Source of the DNA: Papilionanthe hookeriana x Papilionanthe teres
Taxonomy: Eukaryota; Streptophyta; Magnoliopsida; Asparagales; Orchidaceae
DNA length: 64,000 nucleotides
Assembly (NCBI GenBank): GCA_022702705.1
Contig: CM040423.1
Coordinates: 44,093,575-44,157,574 of the forward strand
Direction: 5' to 3'
The notes under the pieces are model-generated. The model ran no database searches. It was not told the origin of the DNA and worked only from the letters and a program-made list of their open reading frames with translations. Shown piece by piece: positions 49,433 to 60,574 of this stretch. Within the stretch, counting starts at the first letter, position 1, and each line of letters begins with the position of its first letter. The position numbers and the translations under genes were made by a program.

Positions 49433-49620
49433 GAGATTTACATAACTACCATCCAATTCATATGTATTAACATATAAACTGCATATACTTTAATTTCCAC
49501 CTACAAACCACCGAACATAAGTCGAAAACATATGAATTAGGTGGTCTGTAAGTAAGAATTGAAGTTTTAGTGGTTGATATATGTTAATACATATGAAGTG
49601 GGTGATAGGTATACACTTTC
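49431..49620. mobile_element. Foldback MITE copy
   Basis: GGGAGATTTACATAACTACCATCCAATTCATATGT on the left; ACATATGAAGTGGGTGATAGGTATAC on the right. Inner pair CCACCTACAAACCACCGAAC/TTAGGTGGTCTGTAAG is also inverted. Confidence 0.72.
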
Positions 49621-49749
49621 ACCATCAATACGGGCTTCATCAATTGCAATAGATATCTATAAATAAAAATATTACTAATATGAGAGATGTTACACTCTCC
49701 CTTTTTCTTATAAAACATTTATCCTAAAGTTGTGTAAATATTTAAAATA

Positions 49750-50960
49750 TTACGAAGAATGCCTTCTCATTTCATTTCCAACTTCTTGAACTACCTTAAG
49801 ATTCATGATTATTTTCAACGAGGTCTTCGTAAAAGGGTGTTTCTTATCATGGAGTTGTTCTGGTTGCCGATCAAAATTCTAGTTTGATATCACTTCACTA
49901 CTCAAATTATAGTGTATCTCCAATACCTTGAGCATTACTCACTAGCATATAAGGAGCCATATAACATAATGTCAAAGTGATGACATGTAAAATACATTAT
50001 GCACTCAAGCATGTTGGGAATGAAGCACCATATTAAATGTCATAGCAACAATTCTTTTAGGAATAAAAAACTAAACAACAAATATTTCATCCTGCCTCAT
50101 CCACCAAGTTGAGTGACTCCTTTCGTAGGATTGACACTAAGGGAAATGTGGCTAGTAACTTGAACTTCTACATTTATGACAAATATATACTTTATAAACT
50201 CGAGCATATCATATATAGTCAGAAATCAAATGAATTTTTATCATGTTTTTTTTTCCCATTAGTTATGGTCTCGTTTATGGTTTCATAGACGTGCATTTTC
50301 CCTCTTAAAATAACAAATATGTGATTGACATATTCTACTATAAAGAGATTCATAAGGAGCTATCTTGATACTAGCTTATTGAACATTATTATAGGCAGCT
50401 TCTAACAAAGGAAGATGATTCTCCTAATTACCATCAAACTCTATGACTGTAAGTTTGACTAAAACCCTTCAAATTTGAGTATTTCATTTTATTTGCACAT
50501 CAAAGCGAATTTGAAATGATGTAATTCAATCAATAACTTTCTTGTACCATCAACCCTCAGGTTGAAGTCAATGCGATCTTTGATTTGAGGCAGTTATATT
50601 GGAGATGCATGAAAATAAACTATTTGGTTAATATTTATAAGATTTTCTTAGATTTTTATTTATGTTGATGGATAGAAATTGGACAAAGTTAATCTACAAA
50701 ATCACTCAAGTGCCTTTATGAAGTTTATTACTGATGCATGCTAGAAAATCCACGATGGTAGAGTAGTAGATTGTCATCTTAGTGTTGCTCGATAATTCAC
50801 CACACGCTCAGATGAAAGATAAACAACCAATATAAATATCAGAAGTTTTTACATGAAAATCCTATAAAGAGAAAAATTATGGGGTCAGATCCAGTTGAAG
50901 ACATTCACTATAAAGTGAAGATTACAAGTGTAATCCCTTGTCCCACATGCAATAAAGGGC
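49750..50960 (-). mobile_element. Ty3/gypsy integrase and C-terminal region remnant (minus strand)
   Basis: Minus-strand frames read EFDGN, stop, ENHLPLLEAAYNN and SIKIAPYESLYSRICQS (50330-50450), the conserved end of gypsy integrase (family: EFGGNWEDHLPLVEFAYNNS...SIGMAPYEALYGR). Below it are KGVTQLG, VHNVFYMSSL and EVGNEMRRH, the post-integrase region (family: VHDVFHVSMLRKY...W E-E-EMR--YP). A corrupted VIVDRLTKSAHFLP-like block lies near 50700. Many stops; no LTR located. Confidence 0.7.
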
Positions 50961-52618
50961 TTCACACTTTTCAGAGCTACGTCATTGTGCGAATGAACTT
51001 GTTGTAAGAAACGAGCAGCAGACAATGGTGATCGGCGGCCAATGATGACAGGTGACTGTCGACGAGTGATGGTCGACGACGGTCAGGTGGTAGGCGATGA
51101 TCGAAGACAAAGTGATGCTGGACTTCAACTCCTTCTCTAAGCTTCAGGCTCTTCTTCAGACTTGACACCCCCACCCCCCCTATTTATAAAGTCCCAATTG
51201 CAATTAATGAATGAATAAAAGCCACTCTGATCAGACAAACTAGAGAGATTCCCTCGATCAAATTTCATTTGATACATATTTGAGTGCCTTAATGATATCA
51301 TAATCGAGCAATACAGGGCTCGTTGAGTTGTCTTGTCAAGACACTCAATTCGACAACAAGCTTGTCAAATTCAACATTCATTTGACCTCCTAAGTATGTC
51401 GAAAGCTTTCAAAAGTGGTTTAATGGCTTGATTTGACCTTGATTTAACTCGACTTGGACGAATTTTGGTATCATTTGGTCCATCTCGTCGAGCCGGTCAG
51501 TTTGACCATAAGTTTGTTAAAATCAGAGTTCTTGATGTTTTGTTATCAAAATTTGAATATTAACTATTTTAAAGATTGTCTCGAGATTCATGCAGAATTA
51601 TGAGAATTTATTTATAACGTATCAATTGCAACATGTTCCAATATTTAAAAAAAAAAAAAGCAATGGTTATATCGCAACACTCATCTTATTCTGTTTGCTT
51701 CGACCTTCTATAATAATTTTCTCCAATCCAAGTCACAAAAATAACTTTTTTGATTCATGTTGCTCTTTTAATTTCAAAATTAATATTATATTGGAATATG
51801 AGCTTGCTAAAGTATTATTGATCTAAGTTGACAATGTTGATTTGATGACAACTACTATCAATATAACCTTTGATTAGGGACTCAAATATTTATCATAGTT
51901 ATCGATGCCATGAGCGCATATGTGCTGACTAATTCAAAATTTAAGAACTTACTATGAGCAAACTAGCCAGACGGGGATTTGAACCTGAGGTATGTATGTA
52001 TGTATATATCTATAGATGTAGATGTTACAACTAATCACAGGATCATAAATCTTTTAAAATGATTTACAAAATACTTAGTGCATATATGAAAGAGTGGAGG
52101 CAATCGATGCATACTATTTACCAATATATTTCAATTCGATCATTTCAACAACCCCTCAAAGGTTGCCAACTAACTTGCAACCCCTATCTTATGTTACTAG
52201 GATCATTGGTTTGACTTGTTCATCACATAGTTTATCTTATTATTATTGTTGTTATTTGTTAGCAAAACTTTCGAGCATCAAAACTTTCGGTGCGAGAGGA
52301 AAAACTCAGCCATCAGTTCATTACGTTAATTGCGTGCCCAAATTTAATTACTACAATATATTTGCCAACACAAGGATTCTAAAAGAATATACTTAACACA
52401 TTCTTTCATTAATTCTTAGTAAAATTCATCACTAATTTGATTCTTCGGAATTGATTCAAGAATTACATTCCTTTCAGTCGTATCAGTGTTTAAACGCTAC
52501 ATCATCCAAATTAAACATCCATTTTGCATTTTGATGCAATTTTTTTTATTAGGATAATGAAGTATTCCTAGCATAATTCTGCGTTATATTCACATAATAT
52601 ATGTAATCATACTATTTG
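50961..52618. other. No gene recognised
   Basis: A GC-richer patch at 50985-51175 gives a 65-codon minus frame without similarity. The rest is AT-rich. Confidence 0.45.
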
Positions 52619-52626
52619 TGCGTAAT

Positions 52627-52926
52627 TAGGGGTGTAAACGAGGCTCAGCTCGTGTTTGGCTCATTTATATTTCCAGCCCAGAAAGTGTGTTTGTGTTTGA
52701 ATCGTTTGCTTAGCGAGCCGAACACGAGTTGTTCACGAACAAAGAGTCGTTTTGACAACCCTAATCATGTAAACATAAGATATTAAGGGTTTGGCAAGCA
52801 TTTAAGAATTATTGTTTACATTAAAATATCATTTGAATCTAATTTAATAATTTTTATCCAATTTACTTAATTAATAATTTTAATTAATTATAAATCTTTT
52901 AAATTTTTTAAAAAATACTGCTTATC

Positions 52927-53009
<83 letters not shown>

Positions 53010-53168
53010 GTGTGTGTGTGTGTAATTGATAAAAACTATTTCGAGCCAAAATGAGCGGAACACGAACGAACAAATCTTTGTTCGTGTTATGCTCGTTAAG
53101 GTTTGTTAACTTAGCGAACGAGCCGAACACGAGCTGCTCGCGAACAACGAGCCGTTTTGACAGCCCTA
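52627..53168. mobile_element. Non-autonomous hAT-type DNA transposon with 8-bp target duplication
   Basis: TGCGTAAT at 52619-52626 is repeated at 53169-53176 directly outside the inverted ends TAGGGGTGTAAACG...and ...GTTTTGACAGCCCTA. An 8-bp duplication and TAGGGxTGT ends are hallmarks of hAT elements. An internal, complete 3' terminus (GTCGTTTTGACAACCCTA, ending 52763) shows the element contains a smaller 137-bp copy of itself at the left. An (AT)n(TG)n tract of about 80 bp fills the centre. No transposase. The motifs GAGCCGAACACGAGCTG and GAACACGAACGAAC are repeated inside. Confidence 0.88.
52920..53025. repeat. A-tract plus (AT)n(TG)n compound microsatellite
   Basis: Poly-A, then about 65 bp of AT, then TG repeats, inside the hAT element. 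Confidence 0.95.
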
Positions 53169-53176
53169 TGCGTAAT

Positions 53177-53555
53177 TGAGGCCTATTGGATGTCAATTTC
53201 TGCTTCAGTTCTCTCTGCTCCAGATTTGAATCTACACTAAATGCCCATATTGGGGATCGGAATATATGAGAAATGATAGTCAACATTAAATACCGATTCA
53301 TATTTTTTCAATATAATAATACTATTTAAACACCATTTAATGCATTTAGACTAAAAAGTACACATACTTAAACATTTTGACAAATTAAATTTTATTTTTT
53401 AAAAATTTGAAATTTAGATGTTAATTCCATAATCCGTATACACTGTATCCGCATAGTCACACCAGAGCAAGCGAGTGCATCCCGCGTTAAAGCCTTCCGC
53501 AGCCGGAACTCCTCTCGAAATCGCGCCATCGGCGATCTGTCTTTTTCTCCCTCGA
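53177..53555 (+). promoter_or_regulatory. Upstream region of the homocysteine S-methyltransferase exon
   Basis: Composition switches at about 53450 from AT-rich to GC-rich, as expected at a gene's 5' leader. No definite TATA box; TATACACTGTATCC at about 53438 is a weak candidate. Confidence 0.3.
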
Positions 53556-53732
53556 ATGGGTTTTGGGTCGAAGGATCCATCTGCGGCGATGCTGAATTTT
53601 CTCCGGCAAGTCGGTGGCTGCGCGGTGGTGGACGGTGGGCTGGCAACGGAGCTCGAGGCACATGGCGCCGACCTCAACGATCCTCTATGGAGTGCCAAGG
53701 GTCTGGTCAGCTCTCCCGATCTCATCCGCAAG
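53556..53732 (+). CDS. HMT: Homocysteine S-methyltransferase, first exon (rest not in view)
   Basis: ATG at 53556 opens 59 clean codons: MGFGSKDPSAAMLNFLRQ, then GGCAVVDGGLATELEAHGAD, LNDPLWSAKGLVSSPDLIRK. This is the N-terminus of plant cytosolic homocysteine S-methyltransferase (HMT2/3 type: GG-AVIDGGLATELERHGADLNDPLWSAK), which methylates homocysteine from S-methylmethionine to make methionine. The DGGLATE segment lines the start of the TIM barrel. The exon ends at AAG followed by GC, so the donor would be the rarer GC type or a mutated GT. The next expected exon (VHLDYLEAGADI-like) is not found downstream to 64000. Either intron 1 exceeds 10 kb because of the inserted retroelements, or the gene is truncated. 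The ORF carries no lesion, which favours a real exon under selection or a recent break. Confidence 0.85.
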
Positions 53733-54559
53733 GCATCACCCTCTTCCCCCATGTTTTCTTCTACTCGCTTTCTCTCTAGTTGTTTTATTAAAATTGTGAA
53801 TTGTTTGATTAGACTTGTCTAATTGTGTCTATTTGCGTGGGACTATGGAAAATATTTGAAGTAATCCGTGTAATTGTTGAGTTTGTGGCTACTCGCTGAT
53901 TTCTTTTTTCTTCTTGTTATCAAGGGAAATCTTCCTTTAGTTTGTAAGCTGAAAGTAGAATTGGTAGATGGTGGGCTGAACAGCGGTTTTGTGTCATATC
54001 ATTTTATAATCAGTGCTGAAGTTGATCTTCTTGTAACCAGTCAATTTGATATACAAGACTACTGGCGATTTCTTCTTTTCATTCTCGTATTAGGGCTAGA
54101 ATTAGCATCTTATAACCTAGTGAATTGAAATGCAGGCCTGGTAATGATCAAATAAATCAATTTATCATATACTGAGGCAGATGATCAAGTACTTGATACC
54201 GGAGTTAACTAAAACCACAACACACATTTTTATTGCTGACTTCAAAGGGGTATAAGGACGATGCGATAACAACAAGAACTCAACACAGGTAATGATAGAT
54301 AATGCATATTGCAGAAATAAAAGACATAAGTAAATAATAGAAGACAAAAACAACCCTCTCGAGTGGGTGCGGTGGATTCGGCGAGTGGCAGATGTTGCGA
54401 GAGTAACGTTGGGGTCCGACTAGTTCATGGGAATTGCAAAACCGACGCTCGGGGAAGGTGGAGGTCGTTGGATAGGGATTTGTGGGCGGTTGGGCGAGCA
54501 GGGGGTGGCTATCGGTCATCTCTTCTTGGCGGTACACTTTAATAAAGAGCAATAAATTG
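53733..54559. other. Presumed intron 1 of HMT, no feature recognised
   Basis: T-rich DNA to about 54120 as in plant introns, then purine-rich DNA that probably belongs to the 5' part of the gypsy element below. No LTR or primer-binding site identified. Confidence 0.4.
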
Positions 54560-55880
54560 AGTGATGGACCGTTTTCTGAAGATAACCCTCATACATTCAA
54601 CGACACATTGAATTCGATTGAATCGAGCAAATGACTTCATGATATCGAGAAGAGATTTTGAGATATAAAGTGTCCTAAAGACGACAAGGTGGACATCACT
54701 ACATTCCAGTTGCGTGAAGAAGCTTATGGTTGGTGGGAGAGTCATCGCTGCAACACTTTTGGACCAGATTTAGTAATTTCTTTAACAGATTTGAAGAGAC
54801 TATTCATGGGGTAATACTTTCCTATGACATACTGTTCTAAGTTGATGAACGATTTGAGGAAGCTGAAGCAACGAATGAAAACTTTTCGAGAACAAGATGT
54901 GGTTTGTCAGAATCTTCAGATTTATCTATTTGATTGGCCAACATGAGGATCAGAAGATCTACTACTACCTTTTGTCCTACGAGAAGATATTCGGAGGAGC
55001 TTGTCTATTGTCAAGTGTACTACCTACAAAAAATTGGTAGACCGAGCTATAGATGCCAAGTTAAAACTGAATGCATGTGAAGGAAATGCTATCTCAAAAA
55101 GAAAAGAACACTGATACTTCAGTGCAGAAAGGACCACAAAAGAAGCACCAGAGAGATAAAAAGAATAATAACTTTAATTGTCCTTACTGCAGGAAGAGAC
55201 ACCTTGGACCTTTCAACCTAACTATTGACAAGTACTTCAACTGCTACAACATCGATCACAAGATCAGTGATTGCTCTTTCAGTACCCAAACTTAGCCTAC
55301 AGTAAACCAAGAGATCAAGGTCAAAAAATATAAGAACGGGTGACATAAATTTAATAAAATTCAACACCATAAGCAATGTGACAAAGGACTGACAGTCAAA
55401 ACTACATTCAACCTCAACAATAGCCACAACAAGTGATAGTGTCTCAAAGTATCAGTCATGTCCTTTTGCATTGTAGTACCAGTAATACCAGCACTTGTCA
55501 TTGATTTATCAATACCCCTCAACAGTGTAGTACCAATTTTAGCGGCTTTAGGCTTTGGAGCGGCCTAAGCAGATGATTCGATCTGGAACATTTATTATGA
55601 TTCAACAAGAAGCCCATGAAGCTCCTGATGTAGTGACAAGTATTATTATTATTTCAAAGCAACCGCCAGGAATATTGTTTAAATTTGGGACATCACATTC
55701 ATTCATATTATATAAATTTGCATTTAGTACATTAATTTATTCATTACAACTACATATCACATTAACTATGTCATCTGATTCATCTTTGCATGTAATTAAA
55801 TGGTTTTATGATTGTGGAATTATCATAAACAAAACACATATATCTACTGCACTTATAGTTTTTTCCACTAATGGATTTTG
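54560..55880 (+). mobile_element. Ty3/gypsy gag and protease remnant
   Basis: 54660-54930 reads DDKVDITTFQLREEAYGWWE, the gag core, followed by KRLFMG, stop, YFP and LMNDLRKLKQ--MKTFREQ. 55071-55295 carries CPYCRKRHLG and the zinc knuckle CYNIDHKISDC. 55555-55690 carries HEAPDVVTS and LFKFGTSHSFI, where active proteases read LFDSGASHSFI; here the catalytic aspartate is lost. Stops and frameshifts separate the parts. Reverse transcriptase and integrase are missing, and a GTGATATGTAATATCG motif near 55927 may be an LTR edge. Confidence 0.8.
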
Positions 55881-56514
55881 ATGCAAACCAGGGTTTGAAT
55901 TAGTATATCAAATTCTTTTAAGTGAGGTGATATGTAATATCGTAATTTTTTTTCTTTCCTCTTTTTCTTTGATTCACTGTAGCCTTACCGAGCAAGGCTT
56001 ATGCCATATTCCTTTCCTTTTTACCCCCTCTTTTAACTATTTAGGGAGGACAGACGCAAAGCCATATTTATTTCACCCAAAACCACTGCCTTATTGATCA
56101 AACCTTGCGATGCAGCATCGATATAACTAGTTGGAAAGACATTGACGGATCATGGCATACCAAGGCCACCGAAGCTCCTACCTTTTTACTTCTTCTTCGA
56201 GCCCCTGTGATACAGTCATGATTAGAGCTAATGATGAACGCAACGACAGGATCGTGGTGTATAGAATCTTCCAAAACCCCTCTCCTTCCTCCCCCACCTC
56301 TTGCAGTCGCCACCTCCCTTCTTCCTCCTATCTCTGTCGATCGAGCACCGTAAGGCCTCCTTCCCTTCGTTTTTTTTTCTTGCAGAAAGAGCATTATACT
56401 GCTCCTTACGCGTTCCATCTAAAAAAAGAATTACAAAAAAAGGGAAGAGGTCCTATCTAACCTCCCCATACAACTCACACAAAAAGAAAAAATCTAGAGG
56501 TCCTCTTCCAAAAA
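55881..56514. other. No gene recognised
   Basis: C/T-rich stretch with overlapping short frames (56098-56594) on both strands. AGAGGTCCT occurs at 56448 and 56497, close to the probable 3' end of the L1 element. Confidence 0.4.
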
Positions 56515-56605
56515 AAAAAAAAAAATACAAAATACAAAACACCACAACACACACAACAAATAACAAAAAAAGACAATTAGGACACATCATTTAAAGTTAA
56601 TAATG

Positions 56606-59600
56606 TCAAATCAAAATGAGCCTTTTTAGAATCATAGCACCATTAAGATTCAAGCCAAATTTAGCAGCCCAATTAGTTGCCTTATTACCATCTCGTTTAG
56701 TATGTGACCCCCTAATAACCAAGTCCGTGGACAAATAAGCAATCCTCTTCATTTGTATGTTAACACTCCAATGATAATTCTTGAGAAATCTGCAATAATT
56801 CCATAGAACCAAAGAATATGTCACATAAATAACAAACTTTCATCCCAATTTATTCACTATTAGCAAACCAAAAACAATAACATCCGCTTCAGCCACCAAA
56901 GGAGAGACCGGAATGGCACCTGCAGAAAATCAACAAACAATAGAACCCAAGAAGTCTCTACAAACACCTCCAAAACTAGCAGTATTATTTTTCCAGCAAC
57001 CATCAGTATTGATTTAAAAAAAAGGACCTTAAGACTTACACCACTTCACCATAGTGACAACCTTATTACAATCAGGAATAGGATAAGCCAATTTCTGCAT
57101 CAATGAAAGCAAGTTAATCGTGATATTCTTTGAAGGAGTTAACAATTTTAAGCCTTTCATAATATAATTATAAATCAGACTAATAGTACGGGGAGCATAA
57201 GGAATCAACCCTTTATGTTTAGCATCATTCCTGGTAACCTAAATGAACCAAAGAACAACAGCCGACACAACATTAAAAAATCTATGACCAAGACTTCTCC
57301 AATCTTGAAAAAGGTCAACAACATTATTATACTGAACACGATTCCTTCTCAAATTAAAATGTAAACCTACCTGTTTCCAAATCTCAATAGTAAATTGACA
57401 ATTAATGAAAAGATGGGGTATAAACTCTTCTTCCTTATTACACAGAACACAACAAGAAGGAAGCTGCAAGCCCTTCAACTTAAGTAAATCATCTGTAGGA
57501 ATCAGATTATGCATGACTCTCCAAATGAAAAAGGACATAGAAGGTTAAGCCATGAGTTCCAATTCCATCTAAGATCAAGCCCCTGAAAATTTTGAGTAGC
57601 CTTAGCAAATCTTTTGGAGTTAGACTCCCCATGTTACCTTTAATTTTAGGAACGTCATTTTTCTCACCACTAATATGAATAGAAGCAATGAAATTTGCAT
57701 CCTCACGATGCACCATCTGAATAAGATTTCTAAATACCAACGATTATCATACCAACGGTCCTTAACTTTAAAGTCAATATCAGCCATACCACCATAATAG
57801 TTAGCTAAAGCACCAGTGCCAAGTCAATCATCATACCAGAAGGAACAATCTCCTTTGCTAATATCCCAAATAATGAGATCCTCAGTAATCCTTGCAACTT
57901 TAAGCATTTCTTTCCAAATAAAAGAATCATGATTATGATAAGTAACAAACAAAGGGTGCTTGTTATGACAATATTTGGAAAGCATTAAAGAAGCCCAAAC
58001 AGAATCATTCTTCCTTAATCTATACCATAACTACATGTAATTGATTCTGATCAAATCATGTAAACTTCTAAATCCAAGCCCACCTTTATAAATAGGCTTG
58101 CATAACTTATCCCAGCTAGTCCAATGAATTTTAGAGGTGTCATTTCTTTGTCACAGAAATTTATTAAAAATAATTTTAATTTTTTTAATAATACTAACAG
58201 ACATATTCATCGCTTGCAAGGTACAGAGGGGAAGGGAAGTAAGAACACTTTTAAGAAGAGTGATACGACCTCTAAAGGATACAATTTTATTTTCCCAAGA
58301 TAAAATCCTTTTCTTGATTTTATCAAACAAATCCATACAAAGAGCATTACGATTTCTACCTTTATTCAAATTAAAACCCAAGTAGTTTAAAGGTAACAGA
58401 GCTTTATTACATCCAGTGTAAACCATAATCCAGTTTTTCTTGGCAGCCAAGACTCTCTTAGAACAATAAAAGAAAGATTTAGAAGTGTTAAAGAATAAAC
58501 CTGAAGTTTCCTGAAAGCAGTTTATCTCATCCCAGGCCTTTTTTACAGAGGACTTGTTGGCATTGGTAAAAATAATAAGATCATCAACAAAACATAAATG
58601 AGAAATACTTATTCTGCCTTTATGAATATGATTCATACTGGGATAATTGTTATACAAGCATTCAATCTTCTTGATAAGTAGTCAAAAGCCAGAATAAAAA
58701 GATAAGGAGACAAAGGGTCGCCCTGTTTAATGCCCTTAGAAGCTTTAAAGAAACAATAAGTATTGTCATTAATAAGCAAAGAATAGTAATTGCCACTGAG
58801 AACTCTATAAATGAGATTGCTAAACTCAGATTTAAAACCATTAGCATGTAGAATATCCATAATAATTCCCAACAAATGGTGTCAAACGCCTTCTTAATAT
58901 CCATTTTGAAAATGATGTTCCCCCCTCTACTGTTATAATCAATATCCATAAGAAGCTCTTGAACAATAAGTGCATTATCACAAATATTTCTATCCTTTAA
59001 AAAAGTTGATTGATTTATGCTAATAAATTTATTAAGTAAAGGTTGTAATCTCTTAACCAGAATTTTAGAAATAACTTTAGACAGAACAGTATTTAGGCTA
59101 ATGAGACGAAAAGCATCCCAAGTAGAAGCATTACTCACCTTAGGAAGCAAAACAATGTTCGAAGATTTAAAATAGGTAGGAAGAACTTCGCCCCTGAAAA
59201 AATCTTGAATAGTTTCAACAATATCTTTATGAATAATTCCCCAACCATGTTTATAGAATTCATCCGTAAATCCATCAAGGCCTGCAGCCTTGCTATCTTC
59301 CATAAGATCAAAGATTCCTTTAATCTCAGCTTCACTAGGAATACAAGTCAACAAAGAATTATCAACCACATTGGAGCTGTTATAAAGAGTATTATCCATA
59401 TGAAAGAGATAGTCACCCCCCCTATTGAAAGCAACAGAGAAATACTGAACACCATGTAAAGCAATAACATTAATTTTATGAATTACTGTACCATCATTAG
59501 TGATAATTTTAGAGATCAAGTTATCCTTTCTTCTATTCTTTATATACGCATGAAAAAAGGCAGAGTTCCGGTCACCATCCAGAATGTTAGTTTTAGCTGC

Positions 59601-60570
59601 ATTTTGAGCATAGAAATTTTCTTCCATATGAATTGTTGCAGTTAGCTGTTGCTGACCCTGAATAAGAATATTCAAATCAATTATGTTATTAGCAAAATTA
59701 TGTTCAAGAGAGTTGACATTCTCTTCAAGCTTCTCAATATTTCTATGCAAATGCCCAAAGACCTCCCAGTTCCACCTTTTGATGGCCTTAACAAAACTCT
59801 TTTGCAAACACTTCAGACATTAGTCTTCCAATTATCTTTAAGAAATAGATAGTAACTATCATGAAGAGTCCACATATTATAAATCTAAAATGATGCTGAG
59901 TTTTATGGGAGTTATGCATGACTTTTAATAGAATAGGAGCATGGTGAGAAGCACTAATAGAAAGATGATGAACATTATGTAAAGCAAAACTGCTGATCCA
60001 ATCAGAATTGGCAATAAAACGATCAAGTTTTTCAAACACTTTCTTTCTATGCCAAGTAAAAGGGCTCCCAAGGAAACCCAAATAACGAAGCCCCAGGTCC
60101 ATCATATTGGTATTAAATTCATCTATAAGAGTGAGATTAGGAGGGGCTCCCCCATTTTTCTCATCAATAGAAGAAATAAGATTGAAATCATTACCCAAAA
60201 TCTAAGCCTTTTTAGTAGGATTAAAAGACTTAATCAAATTCCAAAGCTCCACCCTCATTATCTTGTTACAACCAGCATAAATAATAGAAAAAAGAAACGA
60301 TTCATTGAGATAATGAATACGAATATGCAATAACTGCTCATGATTAACAATAATCTCAATTTTCTGAGAATCTTTCCAGAAAAACCAAATTTTATTATTG
60401 AGGTTAGCAAGAGATTTGAAAGCACCAAATCTTTTAAAATAAATCTCATTATTAACAATAGCAATCATCGGTTCAAGAATACCAAAAAAATTTAAAGTAT
60501 AAGAACGAATCAAATTCCTCAGTCTATAAGAAGCACTCGATTTAGCAATGCCTCTAATATTTCAAACCAT
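56606..60570 (-). pseudogene. L1 ORF2: endonuclease, reverse transcriptase, zf-RVT, RNase H
   Basis: Start ATG at 60570, five bases past the ORF1 stop. It reads MV, stop, NIRGIAKSSASYRL: Trp3 of the family has become TGA. The endonuclease continues with NDFNLISSIDEKNGG, LGFLGSPFTWHRKKVFEKLDRF and ISASHHAPIL (a second Trp-to-stop just before NDFN). The reverse transcriptase (59807-58151) includes AAGLDGFTDEFYK, NIVLLPKVSNASTWDAFRLI, FKMDIKKAFDTICW, GIKQGDPLSPYLFILA and the catalytic CFVDDLIIF with both aspartates intact. It is split by frameshifts near 58870 and 58660. The zf-RVT (57538-57239) has FFIWRVMHNLIPTDD and CVLCNKEEEFIPHLFINC. The end (56824-56606) has HTKRDGNKATNWAAKFGL of the RNase H fold. 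Its product would nick target DNA and copy L1 RNA there. Confidence 0.9.
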
Positions 60571-60574
60571 AGTA

